Below, in pieces: positions 36,301-44,266 of a DNA stretch of 64,000 bases (position 1 is the first letter of the stretch; the number at the start of each line of letters is the position of its first letter). The DNA is taken from assembly GCA_016125185.1 (NCBI GenBank), contig WGMG01000006.1, positions 1,364,001 through 1,428,000 on the forward strand, given 5' to 3'. A program made the position numbers and the translations under genes. This DNA is from Armatimonadota bacterium (GTDB taxonomy: Bacteria > Armatimonadota > Fimbriimonadia > Fimbriimonadales > Fimbriimonadaceae). The notes under the pieces are model-generated. The model worked only from the letters and a program-made list of their open reading frames with translations. It was not told the origin of the DNA and ran no database searches.

Positions 36301-36507
36301 CTGCGTTCCATCGGGCGAGAAACGAGCGAACCTCTCCGTTCCCGCATCGGTCGTCAACCGGTGAGTTTCGCCGGTCTTGAGGTTCCCAAGCCAAAGATCG
36401 CCCTCATTGGTGAACACGATCTGGTCGCCATGGATATCCGGGTATCGCAGGAATGCGGAGGTCGGGGCCTGGTTGGCGGCGATGGCGAAGATGATCGGGA
36501 AAATCAC
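33355..36507 (-). CDS. Tricorn-type protease (S41 with beta-propellers)
   Basis: 1050 residues from GTG 36507, which is seven bases after TATAGT. A signal peptide is followed by two WD40/TolB-like beta-propellers (about 20-560), a PDZ domain (about 740-830) and the S41 catalytic domain. SSHEYL near 707 carries the tricorn His, the nucleophile Ser is in ISCGEEF near 932, and the Glu is in EGKGVSPDI near 991. Tricorn proteases degrade oligopeptides made by other peptidases; here it is predicted to be exported. Confidence 0.95.
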   Translation of the reverse strand: MIFPIIFAIAANQAPTSAFLRYPDIHGDQIVFTNEGDLWLGNLKTGETHRLTTDAGTERFARFSPDGTQIVFMGEYDGTPQAYVMPTAGGTPKKLTSLEGIRGVNGWTPDGKNVVIRYFGVPTNYSYETVPAAGGVPTQMPLEFASHISFGATSDSYVFTRFDRWYMAWFRYIGGMQNQIWLRQAGASPEFKQITDIEGTNEYPTWCGGRVYFVNENQAHFTLMSIPAGGGKAKKEFDSDVEIREVQTDGKRLVFESGHELDVFDPATGKAQKVEVTLNSDLIHERPTTVRAEDFAQDVSLTPTGKRVLVEARGQIVTVPMGEGEARVLLAKPGVRYRHPAMSPDAKKIAYVDDSTGEEQVYVADADGSNPKQLTKDTKGQIWGVRFSPDSKWVSFTDSEMHIRIVNVETATDKIVATIPFTWFAAAYEFSPNSNWITFSLALDNVNQLSAIELYNIPTGKTYQVSDGRANDIAPAFSQDGKYLVFVTNRRIDTQADPILNQLNVQPMSIVCIAPLSADGENPLAPKDPEEGQKAEAEKKDDKKVDVKIDVDGLFDRRIELPIEPAQVTKVAMSGTRVLYATDAEVKFFDVNSKAGGDVAKSATFTLSDDGKTLLIPGKPNRTIGIDGEGKKTENYGNLRLSIDPPAEWKQIYWDAWRHMRDYFYVSNMHGVDWKAIGDEYATFLPSVRSRSDLDELIRWLQAGVGSSHEYLTPGDQQDIKPRVPNAYLGADLAADPSGCYKVTKILRGDGYTTSEMSPLLGAGKNIKEGMFLLAIGGEKLSLDADPLDKLAGRAGQTVSVTVNDKPTMEGAKTYFIKPVPSEHRMRYLEWVEANRQYVDKKSGGKLGYLHLAAMSNSDMNDFIRQYFYQRNKEGFIIDGRFNNGGFVQDYINRILNESLTGFFNMRNSPYSWTRQGDYFTGPMAALINEFDISCGEEFPHRFRSIKRGPLFGRRTMGGEVGSDPGWPLADGGKISVPNYGMWTPDGKWAIEGKGVSPDIDVPSDPNAFIKGSDPQIDKAIEYLLNEIKKNPPVKPHEPPAKDRVKNGGS

Positions 36508-36514
36508 ACCTAAG

Positions 36515-36520
36515 ACTATA
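36515..36520 (-). promoter_or_regulatory. TATAGT box of the tricorn gene
   Basis: TATAGT on the minus strand is followed by seven bases and the GTG start at 36507. Confidence 0.5.
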
Positions 36521-36644
36521 TCATTTTGGGGTTACGAAAGTTCCCAACTCAATATTGGATCCCACCCGAAATGCCAGGGCCACTGGTCCTATTACCGCCT
36601 TCCCTATTTTCCGCACCCGCCGTATAATTCGCCTCGGAGAGGTG

Positions 36645-39083
36645 ATGCAAGTGAAGGGGCTTGTCACGTTCGTTTTTCTTGCTTTAGTTTCGCTGGCAAC
36701 GGCCGACCAAAGCATTTATTCGGAGCAACTGAACAATAGTTGGCAGAATTGGAGTTGGGCGAATGTCAACTTCAGCAATTCGACGCCGGTGCACGGCGGC
36801 ACAAAGTCGATCTCGGTGACGGCCACTGGCCCAAACCAAGCTCTGTACCTCCACCACAACGCGCAGTGGACCACCGGCTACCAGTCGCTGACCTTCTGGA
36901 TGCACGGTGGCACCTCGGGGGGTCAACTTCTGCAAGTTCAGGCATCGGTCAATGGCGATATTCTCCCCGCTTACCCATTGCCCGCGCTCACAGCGAATAC
37001 TTGGACCAAAGTTGTCGAGCCGTTGGTCGGCATCGGAGTGCATGGCGTCAATTCCTTCGATGGCTTTTGGATTCAAGATCGAAGCGGGACGACCCAAGGC
37101 ACCTACTACGTCGATGACGTTTCGCTCGTCGATACCCCCGGATCGACGGCTTCCCTTCCGGCGTTCGACGACGTGCTCCTGAATAGCTGGCAGAATTGGA
37201 GTTGGGCGACGGTCAACTTGGGCAATACGAGCCCAACGCACGGTGGGACGAAGTCGATTTCCGTTCACGAAAACGCGGCTTACGACGGTTTCTATCTGCA
37301 CCACGCCGCCCTCGATAGCTCACTTTACCGGACCATCTCGTTCTGGATCAACGGCGGGGCGTCGGGCGGACAACAGCTTCAGGTAATGGCGACGGCAAAT
37401 GGCTCTCCTGGCGTTGGATTCAGCCTTCCCGCTCTGCCTGCCAATAAGTGGGTGCAGTATGTGATCCCTCTGAGCAAGCTGGGCATCCCAGCCCGCGGGG
37501 ATTTCGACGGTTTTTGGATTCAAGGGCGCACGAATTCGGTGAACGCAACCTACTACGTCGACGACCTGAGCTTGAACGTTGAGCCGGTCGTCAACGCCCC
37601 GGCGATGATCTCCATCGATGCGGGCATCAAGTATAGGATTTCGCCTTATATTTATGGGGCCAACACGACCGACTACGCGGGGCTCGGCACCGGATTCCGG
37701 TTCGCGCGCTCGGGCGGGAACCGCCTGACGGCGTACAACTGGGAGAACAATGCCAGCAATGCCGGCTCGGATTGGTACTTCCAAAACGACGGCTATCTGG
37801 GGTCGACCGACGAGGCCGGATGGACAGATCGAACCTTCATCCAGGCGGCGATCGCCGGTGGCGCGATCCCGTTGGTGACGATTCCGACCGTCGGACACGT
37901 TTCGTCCGACAAATGGGGCGACGGCGACGTTCGCAACTATCCTGACTACCTGAACACGCGGTTTAAGGTCTCGAAGGCGGCTAAGCCGGGTGGCAATTTC
38001 GTGTATCCGCCCGACACCACCGACGGATACGTGTACCAGGACGAGTGCGTCCACTACCTGATGCAGTTTGCCCAGCCGAGCTTCCCCATCATGTTCGACC
38101 TCGACAACGAGCCCGACTTGTGGTCGTCGACCCATAACGAGGTCCACCCGACTCCGGCGACCTACGCCGAGATGATCGCATTGAGCACCGAATATGCCTC
38201 GGCGATCAAGAACGTGTACCCTTCGGCGACCATCTTTGGGCCCGTCAACTACGGCTGGTATGGCTTTATGACCTTGCAGGGCGCCTCCGATGGCGGGGGA
38301 CGAAACTTCCTCGATGTGTATCTCGACGGGATGCGGAGTGCCGAGGTTCAGGACGGAAAGCGATTGCTCGACGTGCTGGACGTGCATTGGTATCCCGAAG
38401 CGCAGGGCGACGGACATCGGATCGTCAGCGACGGCGACACGCCGGGCATGAGCGAAGCGCGCATCCAGTCGCCGAGGTCCCTTTGGGATTCGTCGTACGT
38501 CGAAGCCAGTTGGATCACGCAGTCGATGGGCAACGCACCGATCCGCCTGATTCCGATGATCCAGGATCGGATTCACGCCCACTATCCCGGCACCAAGCTC
38601 GGGTTCACCGAGTATAGCTATGGCGGCGCCAACGCCATCAGCGGCGCGATCGCGCAGGCCGACGTGTTGGGGCTGATGGGCCGAAACGGCGTCTTCGCCG
38701 CCGCGAACTGGTATCTGAATTCGAGTTCCTTGGCGACGCTGGCGGGCTTTCGCTCGTTCATCAATTACGACGGCGCGGGCGCGCACTTTGGCGACTTAGG
38801 CGCGTTTGTCAGCGGCGAAACCGCGGCGGAGAACTCGGTCTACGCATCGGTGACTGCGGAACGAAACCCGGATATGGTGATCGTGGTGATCAATAAGACG
38901 GAGGGAGTGACGCCGTTCACGCTGAGCATCGCCGGTTTCCGACCGAAGGCCGGGACGGCCTATACGGTGACGGACGGGCACTTCGCGTCGCCGACGACGT
39001 CGGCGGTGAAGGCCGTGGGTCAGGTGGTGAAGTTCGATGCTCCGCCCCAGAGCGTGACGACGATCGTGTTGCCAAAAAGCTGA
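36645..39083 (+). CDS. Secreted GH44 glycosidase with duplicated N-terminal domain
   Basis: 812 residues from ATG 36645, which has GGAGAGGTG just upstream and TATAAT at 36623-36628. Signal peptide (about 1-21); then two copies of a roughly 140-residue carbohydrate-binding-like domain, each opening with SWQNWSWA(N/T)VN and THGGTKSI or VHGGTKSI (starts near 29 and 177); then the GH44 catalytic domain with acid/base Glu in DNEPDLW (near 488) and nucleophile Glu in GFTEYSYGG (near 655). GH44 enzymes are endoglucanases or xyloglucanases. Its last 83 bases are repeated at 41178 onward. Confidence 0.93.
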   Translation: MQVKGLVTFVFLALVSLATADQSIYSEQLNNSWQNWSWANVNFSNSTPVHGGTKSISVTATGPNQALYLHHNAQWTTGYQSLTFWMHGGTSGGQLLQVQASVNGDILPAYPLPALTANTWTKVVEPLVGIGVHGVNSFDGFWIQDRSGTTQGTYYVDDVSLVDTPGSTASLPAFDDVLLNSWQNWSWATVNLGNTSPTHGGTKSISVHENAAYDGFYLHHAALDSSLYRTISFWINGGASGGQQLQVMATANGSPGVGFSLPALPANKWVQYVIPLSKLGIPARGDFDGFWIQGRTNSVNATYYVDDLSLNVEPVVNAPAMISIDAGIKYRISPYIYGANTTDYAGLGTGFRFARSGGNRLTAYNWENNASNAGSDWYFQNDGYLGSTDEAGWTDRTFIQAAIAGGAIPLVTIPTVGHVSSDKWGDGDVRNYPDYLNTRFKVSKAAKPGGNFVYPPDTTDGYVYQDECVHYLMQFAQPSFPIMFDLDNEPDLWSSTHNEVHPTPATYAEMIALSTEYASAIKNVYPSATIFGPVNYGWYGFMTLQGASDGGGRNFLDVYLDGMRSAEVQDGKRLLDVLDVHWYPEAQGDGHRIVSDGDTPGMSEARIQSPRSLWDSSYVEASWITQSMGNAPIRLIPMIQDRIHAHYPGTKLGFTEYSYGGANAISGAIAQADVLGLMGRNGVFAAANWYLNSSSLATLAGFRSFINYDGAGAHFGDLGAFVSGETAAENSVYASVTAERNPDMVIVVINKTEGVTPFTLSIAGFRPKAGTAYTVTDGHFASPTTSAVKAVGQVVKFDAPPQSVTTIVLPKS

Positions 39084-39307
39084 GGCGGTCAGGCGTCCGA
39101 ACAGTGATCGAAAAAGTCGCTTGGGAGCTTCTTGGCCGCCAGCCAGGCTTCAATTCTGGCCCTTTTCATCGCCTGATGTTCCGGGCCTTGCATCTCGTTT
39201 TCCAGAAGGACGATTCGATCGATCAGATCAAACTTGTACGGCAAGTCTGGCGCTAACTGGTCGATTAGGCGCTGACGATCCGGCTCAATGGGCAGGCGTT
39301 GGGGACC
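38998..39307. repeat. 310-bp direct repeat, left copy
   Basis: Matches 41178-41487 without gaps, with 17 differences (about 94.5 percent identity). It covers the last GH44 codons and stop plus the 3' half of the gene whose intact copy is at 41269-41904. The two copies bracket the orphan RHS module. Confidence 0.9.
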
Positions 39308-39355
39308 AGTCACATGCACCATGATGTCTACATCAAACTTGTCCAAAACCTTCAA
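39089..39355 (-). pseudogene. Truncated copy of the 41269-41904 protein
   Basis: Its last 71 residues nearly match the C-terminus of the 211-residue protein encoded at 41269-41904, both ending FFDHCSDA; the upstream 15 or so residues (MKVLDKFDVDIMVHVT) are unrelated and the rest of the gene is missing. The break lies at the end of the 310-bp repeat. It could still be expressed, but it looks like a duplication remnant. Confidence 0.8.
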
Positions 39356-39358
39356 TGA

Positions 39359-40261
39359 CTAACCATAAACGAGCTTTCGAAATCTCTCTCGAGCTTCCGA
39401 AAGCTTTTCTAGCATTGCTAGAATCTCTCTTGTGTGCGATGGCTGAGCAATCCTACGCAAGGACTCGCGCTTGTTTACGATAAACTCGAGATGTTCCTTA
39501 AACGTTCGGCGAACTCGACTTGAAAATAGAAGGTTTTCCACATCAGCAAGCAACACAAATTCGCCGGACTCTCGATCACCCAGTTTTAACCAGATCGCGT
39601 CGCTTCCCCCATCCTTTATCAAGATTTCAAGGCCATTGCCTGAGATAGAGCGTATACCTAGGTCGCTTTCAAGGCTTATTGTCGGTGCTTCTCCAAATGC
39701 TGCGGCAATAAGCTCGGCAAGTTCGCCTTGGGGCCCCATGCGTTCGCGGACTATCTCAACCAGCTCCGGCCCAACCTCCTCAAGGCGTCGAAACAAGATA
39801 TTCATCGACGGCCCATCCACGAACTCTTCGTTGTCGAAGAGTTCCGTCATCAATCGAAGATAAATGGAACTAGTATTGGCCCATGGTCGACCAAGTCCCT
39901 TGAAGACGCTTGGATCCGAGCACTTCTTTAGAACCAGTCGATTTTCAACCAACCATTCTAAATATTCTTCCAAACTAGAAGACACATTTCTTCCACCAAG
40001 TTCAATTTGCAGGGTACGAATGTCCTTGAAAGAGGTATGTCGTTTTACTTCCAAGGGAGCAAATTCAAGGACGTCTACATAGCCAGTCGGCGAAAAATCT
40101 CTGTCGCGAATGAATTTTAGCCGACAAAAGTCTCCCTCGATGATCATACTTGGCCAATTATTTTCAGGATGGCGCTCTAATACTGCCCAGAACTTAAATA
40201 TCCTAGGCAAGAATGCCTCAATTCGATTGAGCGGTGAAGAAGACTCAACTATTTCGGTCAT
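39359..40261 (-). CDS. Candidate immunity protein of the orphan RHS toxin
   Basis: 300 residues, mixed alpha/beta, with no motif I recognise. Its ATG overlaps the stop of the RHS C-terminal fragment (ATGA), the arrangement typical of toxin-immunity pairs, which is the only basis for the proposed role. Sequence is visibly more AT-rich than the core genes. It lies inside the repeat-bracketed segment. Confidence 0.6.
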   Translation of the reverse strand: MTEIVESSSPLNRIEAFLPRIFKFWAVLERHPENNWPSMIIEGDFCRLKFIRDRDFSPTGYVDVLEFAPLEVKRHTSFKDIRTLQIELGGRNVSSSLEEYLEWLVENRLVLKKCSDPSVFKGLGRPWANTSSIYLRLMTELFDNEEFVDGPSMNILFRRLEEVGPELVEIVRERMGPQGELAELIAAAFGEAPTISLESDLGIRSISGNGLEILIKDGGSDAIWLKLGDRESGEFVLLADVENLLFSSRVRRTFKEHLEFIVNKRESLRRIAQPSHTREILAMLEKLSEARERFRKLVYG

Positions 40262-41088
40262 GGTTTGTATAAGTATCTACCTCCACGTCCAACTTTATAG
40301 CCTTTGGAGAGAAGATATCGGAGTTCTTTACCAAGGTATCCGTACATATCACCAATCTCTTCAGTCTTCACCGGATCAGCAAGAACAAACTTGGCTCCTC
40401 TTGCGATAGCCCGATCAAGGAATTTTTGGTTGGCAGCCCATGCGGTACCTTCATCCACCATTTTTTTCCAAACTGCATCCGGAACAGTAAATACCTTGCC
40501 ACCTATTTTTTCGGCAACCTGAGTGTATCGACCGACTCTCCCAAGAACCACAATATCTTCGGCCTTCTTAGTGATCGACGCTAAACGTGTTGTAGCCCCA
40601 AGAACCTTAAATGCCTTCGACGCTGCCGCAGCTTGTTTCACTTTGACAACGAATTTTGTTGCCGCAACAACCTTTGAAATCTTGTCTATTGCCCCTATCT
40701 GCGCGGCCTGGATAAGGCACTCTTTGGAAACATGGGCGCAGATCACCGCGCCGTCGTAGCCAGGCTGATGCTTCGCCCACTCATTCTCTTTTCCGGTAAA
40801 GACATAGGCTATGGCGCACAAACCGGTCTTCGCCCCATCCCTAAAGCCGTCGGCTGTAAATAGGAATCCGCAAATCTCGACATCAGTGCCGTAAGGGTCC
40901 ACCATCATCACCGGATTGCCTTCGCAATATGTATAAGTGTTTGCCCCGCCCTCATACCCAATGGGATCGCGACTGAGCCACCGACCCGACCCTGGATCGT
41001 AAAACCGGTGGAGGCAATAATACATATTTGAGAGGCCGTCGCCGTAGTATCCAAACTGCCCTTTGTACTGGAATGGCTGATTGAGCAA
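40258..41088 (-). CDS. Orphan RHS C-terminal fragment with toxin-like tip
   Basis: 276 residues from a TTG at 41088. The first 70 are the end of an RHS core (LHRFYDPGSGRWLSRDPIGYEGGAN, then NPVMMVDPYG), followed by a variable about 200-residue tip with no recognised catalytic motif. The RHS frame runs on upstream without a start (YDAYGRPVW) to about 41175, where it breaks exactly at the 310-bp repeat. The core sequence differs from the full RHS protein at 47501, so it came from another RHS gene. Known Rhs loci keep such displaced toxin modules as a recombination reserve. Confidence 0.72.
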   Translation of the reverse strand: MLNQPFQYKGQFGYYGDGLSNMYYCLHRFYDPGSGRWLSRDPIGYEGGANTYTYCEGNPVMMVDPYGTDVEICGFLFTADGFRDGAKTGLCAIAYVFTGKENEWAKHQPGYDGAVICAHVSKECLIQAAQIGAIDKISKVVAATKFVVKVKQAAAASKAFKVLGATTRLASITKKAEDIVVLGRVGRYTQVAEKIGGKVFTVPDAVWKKMVDEGTAWAANQKFLDRAIARGAKFVLADPVKTEEIGDMYGYLGKELRYLLSKGYKVGRGGRYLYKP

Positions 41089-41177
41089 CTTTGTACTTCC
41101 AGCCGAACCATCATTTGAATTTGAGTTCGTCCAAACGGGCCGACCGTAGGCATCGTAAAGGAGCCATTGAGAGGTGG

Positions 41178-41487
41178 CGTCGGCGGTGAAGGCCGTGGGT
41201 CAGGTGGTGAAGTTCGACGCTCCGCCCCAGAGTGTGACAACGATCGTGTTGCCAAAGAGTTGAGGCGGTCAGGCGTCCGAGCAGTGATCGAAAAAGTCGC
41301 TTGGGAGCTTCTTAGCCACCAGCCAGGTTTGAATTCTGGCCCTCTTCATCGCCTGATGTTCCGAGCTTTGCATCTCGTTTTCCAGAAGGACGATTCGATC
41401 GATCAGATCAAACTTGTACGGCAAGTCCGGCACTAACTGATCGATTAGACGCTGACGATCCGGCTCAATGGGCAGGCGTTGGGGACC
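41178..41487. repeat. 310-bp direct repeat, right copy
   Basis: Counterpart of 38998-39307. Its first 87 bases are an orphaned GH44 tail (SAVKAVGQVVKFDAPP to LPKS and stop at about 41264); the remainder is the 3' part of the intact 41269-41904 gene. Confidence 0.9.
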
Positions 41488-41904
41488 CGAACCCAGGTAG
41501 CGAGCACATTGAAGGTTATACAAATCTCGAACACCATCGAACTTTTGGAACCTTTGCAGGGAAGCGTCGGAAAAAGCTCTCAACGGTCGCATCCTCTCGA
41601 TGTACGATGCCACTTCGGTTCTGATGTATTCGATACTCTCATGCAAGTCCTTATTGGGCCATGACGAACTGATTCCTTGCCGAATTGCGTAAGTGTTCAA
41701 CATGCCAATGTCATCCGGGAAAAGGGAGACATTCGTGAACATGGTTAAAGCTGTGGACCCCACCTCCATGCGAAGTCGCTGAACGTAAAGGCCGACATAG
41801 TAGCCTGGGCTGAGCCCTAAATAAGTAGTCGGACCCTTTGCAACCGATCCAGCGGGCATCGCTTCTATGCCAAATCTATGAGAAAACTTCCTGTCGTACT
41901 TCAT
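41269..41904 (-). CDS. Unknown protein, intact copy of duplicated gene
   Basis: 211 residues. Opening MKYDRKFSHRFGIEAMP, then mixed alpha/beta sequence and a Leu/Arg-rich helical C-terminus (YKFDLIDRIVLLENEMQ). No family recognised. Its start overlaps the stop of the 102-residue gene upstream (ATGA), so they form a two-gene unit. Given its place in the immunity array, an immunity or toxin-linked role is possible but unproven. The 3' end is duplicated at 39089. Confidence 0.65.
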   Translation of the reverse strand: MKYDRKFSHRFGIEAMPAGSVAKGPTTYLGLSPGYYVGLYVQRLRMEVGSTALTMFTNVSLFPDDIGMLNTYAIRQGISSSWPNKDLHESIEYIRTEVASYIERMRPLRAFSDASLQRFQKFDGVRDLYNLQCARYLGSGPQRLPIEPDRQRLIDQLVPDLPYKFDLIDRIVLLENEMQSSEHQAMKRARIQTWLVAKKLPSDFFDHCSDA

Positions 41905-42209
41905 GGTTTGCGGCTTGTTCCTTTATCTCGCGATACCTTTGCAACTTGATAGGCCCTTTTGATTTGGTCGTTCAATGGTTGCATCAGGCTCTCATCCATC
42001 TTAAAGTCTTGTATCAGATTGGTGAAGTCCAGGAATATCGTCCATCTTCGCACGAGTTCATCGAAGTCTGTGGAGCTCAGGTCAGGAGGGCAAACGTAAA
42101 ATGTTCCGCTATCGGAGTCGAAAGCGACTTCGACTTCGACGGGATCGAGTCGATCTGGTACTCGCTTGACGGCAAGCCTGGGACGGTACTTTGCGGTAAT
42201 CATTTTCAT
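41901..42209 (-). CDS. Unknown small protein coupled to 41269-41904
   Basis: 102 residues beginning MKMITAKYRPRLAVKRVPD, with a short strand-rich half (VEVAFDSDSGTFYVCPPD) and a helical C-terminus. Stop overlaps the next start by four bases. No family recognised; the pairing resembles a toxin-antitoxin or immunity operon but no motif supports that. Confidence 0.6.
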   Translation of the reverse strand: MKMITAKYRPRLAVKRVPDRLDPVEVEVAFDSDSGTFYVCPPDLSSTDFDELVRRWTIFLDFTNLIQDFKMDESLMQPLNDQIKRAYQVAKVSRDKGTSRKP

Positions 42210-42327
42210 TTCAAGCCTTGATTTAGACAGTATTTAATCTAGGGTCTCCTAAATGTGATTGCAAAGAAGTGGCATGCCTAGAGATGCCCATCTGTTAACC
42301 GAAGCACTGACTGTCCCATCTACCAGC

Positions 42328-42710
42328 CTATTCGACACTTTGCGCAAGCCTGACGATCGTGCCAGTCCTGACCGATATTTCGACCACGGTGAATCGATAG
42401 TCTGAAGGCTTCGAACCCTGCGGATCGTTGTAAACGACCCAGAGATCGGCCTCTTCACAGCTTTTCATGTGCCGGTGGCATATTTCTTCATCCACGTCTG
42501 CTCGGTTAGAACGGCTTTGGAGATGGCCAGCGCGGTTTCCTCCTTCGTCACAAAGCCGTCTTGAGGGATTTGGCCGAGCCGATCTCCCTCCAAATAGTGA
42601 TGAAGCTGGGCGGGCACTTGATCGTGGTCCTGCTGACCGACGCAATAGCGCCACCCAACGGCGCTAAGGACGGCGAGATTGACGAGGACGATGAGTAGTT
42701 TATGCTTCAT
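42328..42710 (-). pseudogene. Frameshifted NTF2-fold immunity protein
   Basis: Reading from ATG 42710, MKHKLLIVLVNLAVL and DGFVTKEETALAISKAVL match the N-terminal half of NTF2-fold immunity proteins, but the frame ends at a TGA at about 42465. The C-terminal half (CEEADLWVVYNDPQG, YRFTVVEISVRTG) continues in another frame to a stop at 42328. The parts align with the interrupted gene at 45682-45990 plus 42767-42829. A one-base shift near 42468 explains the break; a sequencing error is the alternative. Confidence 0.7.
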
Positions 42711-42766
42711 TTCGGACTCTCGCAGGCGCGGGCACTCTATTATCCTTCGACCGCTAGAGTGAACGG

Positions 42767-42829
42767 CTACGGAAGTAAGCCGAACTCTTCTACACCACCG
42801 TTGAGGGGGTTGATCTTCACAAAGTACCT
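42767..42829 (-). pseudogene. 3' end of an immunity gene cut by the IS element
   Basis: Encodes RYFVKINPLNGGVEEFGLLP and stop, the missing C-terminus of the gene that starts at 45990. It is in frame with the 5' part once the inserted element and one copy of the flanking repeat are removed. Confidence 0.75.
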
Positions 42830-42841
42830 CTCCTCAAGAGG
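42830..42841. repeat. Direct repeat at left end of the IS element
   Basis: CTCCTCAAGAGG, identical to 45682-45693. It overlaps the outer bases of the terminal inverted repeat and probably contains the target-site duplication (IS1595 elements are known to make 8-bp duplications). Confidence 0.6.
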
Positions 42842-42862
42842 CAACAATATACTTCACACACC
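42838..42862 (+). repeat. Left terminal inverted repeat
   Basis: 25 bases starting GAGGCAACAATATAC and ending CACACC; its inverted partner at 45660-45684 differs at three positions. Confidence 0.75.
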
Positions 42863-42879
42863 CAGGGAAGGTGTAAAGC

Positions 42880-43749
42880 GTGATCGCTGAAAAACCAAAA
42901 TTCATGCCCTGGGTTTATAATTCGTACAAGTTATGGAGCCTGTACGAGATGCTTATTGAATTCCACGCGGATGCGCTTATAAACGCGATCAAAACTCTGC
43001 AAAGCAACGCGACTCATGCTCAAAGACACGCTGAACAGGAAGCGATAGGACAAGTTCACTTCGATGACACTGTTCGCACAAAGTTGGTTGGTAACTTGGA
43101 CACCTTAGCCGAGCAATTTCGCAATGCAGGAATGCCATTTTCCGCTAAGGGGTTATTACGTGCAAAAGAGGAAATTGAACAGCCTAGATGCACATTTGCG
43201 TTGGCATCCCGCGTCCTTGAGGAATGTATTGCCAGGATGGAGGATGACGCCGGATTAAGTACGTTTTGGTATATGGACGCTGAGAGCGCAGATTGGTTCA
43301 ATACCGATCCTGTAGCGTATTTTGGTGAAAGGGTTCACGACAAACTTCAACAGGCGAGGTTTGATATGCAAGAGGCAATTTTGTGCTTTGCTTTTGATCG
43401 CTACTCCGCGTCTATGGTGCATCTCACCAAAGTCACGGAATTTGCTTTGAGGAGATTTGCCACAAAAACCCTTGGAGCAAGCGCACTGGTTGGTACAAAC
43501 TTTCGTCCCGCAAACTGGAATACGCTGTCGGGCCAAATAGGGCGGCATGTTCGATCCATGCCCACAACAACGGCTAAAGACTTGAAGAAAAAGGATGCGA
43601 TGCTCGAAGCATTGAATCGGTTTGATACCGTTAGATTGATTCGCAATAGAGCCAGTCACGCGGACAAAGACCAGTTCACGGCGAAAGAGGCAAAGGACTA
43701 CTTAAAATCACTGCCTATATTCCTTCAACAAGTGATTGACGTTATCTGA
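42880..43749 (+). CDS. HEPN-like passenger protein
   Basis: 289 residues from GTG 42880, preceded by AAGGTG and starting only 18 bases inside the element's terminal repeat. All-helical sequence; near the C-terminus, RLIRNRASHADK gives the R-x4-H signature of HEPN domains, many of which are RNases in toxin-antitoxin, abortive-infection or CRISPR systems. The first 170 residues show no known motif. A defence or addiction role is inferred. Overlaps the convergent gene by eight bases. Confidence 0.7.
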   Translation: MIAEKPKFMPWVYNSYKLWSLYEMLIEFHADALINAIKTLQSNATHAQRHAEQEAIGQVHFDDTVRTKLVGNLDTLAEQFRNAGMPFSAKGLLRAKEEIEQPRCTFALASRVLEECIARMEDDAGLSTFWYMDAESADWFNTDPVAYFGERVHDKLQQARFDMQEAILCFAFDRYSASMVHLTKVTEFALRRFATKTLGASALVGTNFRPANWNTLSGQIGRHVRSMPTTTAKDLKKKDAMLEALNRFDTVRLIRNRASHADKDQFTAKEAKDYLKSLPIFLQQVIDVI

Positions 43750-44254
43750 CGGCTTCTGTACTTACCTTCCAATCCAGTTTTGGGTTAGCACCCTCATAGA
43801 CGTAAGCCACGCCGTCACCGCGCATTTCCTCAACCTTTCCGATAATTAGTCTCTTGTCTATCGTGGCTGAGAGGAAAGCATGAAAGGTTCTTGTCTCGCC
43901 TGCCTTTAGATTACGAAATGTGTCGATCAAATCAGGATGCTCACCTTTAATCGGCTCATTACCGTTGAGCGGCTGGAATACGGTGAAGACACCAGTAAGT
44001 TCAACCTTTGTGGCGTCTACTTTTGAAGTATTCGTAATCGTCCCTTCAACTTCATATCTTCCCCGCAAGTAGCCAACAGTTCCCCGCACTTCGATGTCTT
44101 CTTTCTTGACCGTCGCAATGGGTGCCGCTGGCACGGCATTTCGGCTCTTTACGATCCAAACCGCATTGCCCAGCACAGACACAACGAGAAGGGCAATCAG
44201 TACCATTCTCTGCTTGCTGAGAGTATTGACACGAGTATCGGCTGGTACGTCCAT
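43742..44254 (-). CDS. Membrane-anchored FxLYD-like passenger protein
   Basis: 170 residues: a single N-terminal membrane helix (MVLIALLVVSVLGNAVWIV), then an immunoglobulin-like beta domain (VEGTITNTSKVDATKVELTGVF, FRNLKAGETRTFHAFL) of the FxLYD/DUF3426 type. GGAGAAG precedes the ATG. Divergent from the XRE gene with a 12-base gap. Role unknown. Confidence 0.65.
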   Translation of the reverse strand: MDVPADTRVNTLSKQRMVLIALLVVSVLGNAVWIVKSRNAVPAAPIATVKKEDIEVRGTVGYLRGRYEVEGTITNTSKVDATKVELTGVFTVFQPLNGNEPIKGEHPDLIDTFRNLKAGETRTFHAFLSATIDKRLIIGKVEEMRGDGVAYVYEGANPKLDWKVSTEAVR

Positions 44255-44266
44255 ACGCTTCTCCAG

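Noticed and set aside
37320-38786. A 488-residue minus-strand frame inside the GH44 gene
   Set aside because: It is an antisense shadow of GH44: Arg/Val/Gly-rich with no motif, and GH44 is well supported.
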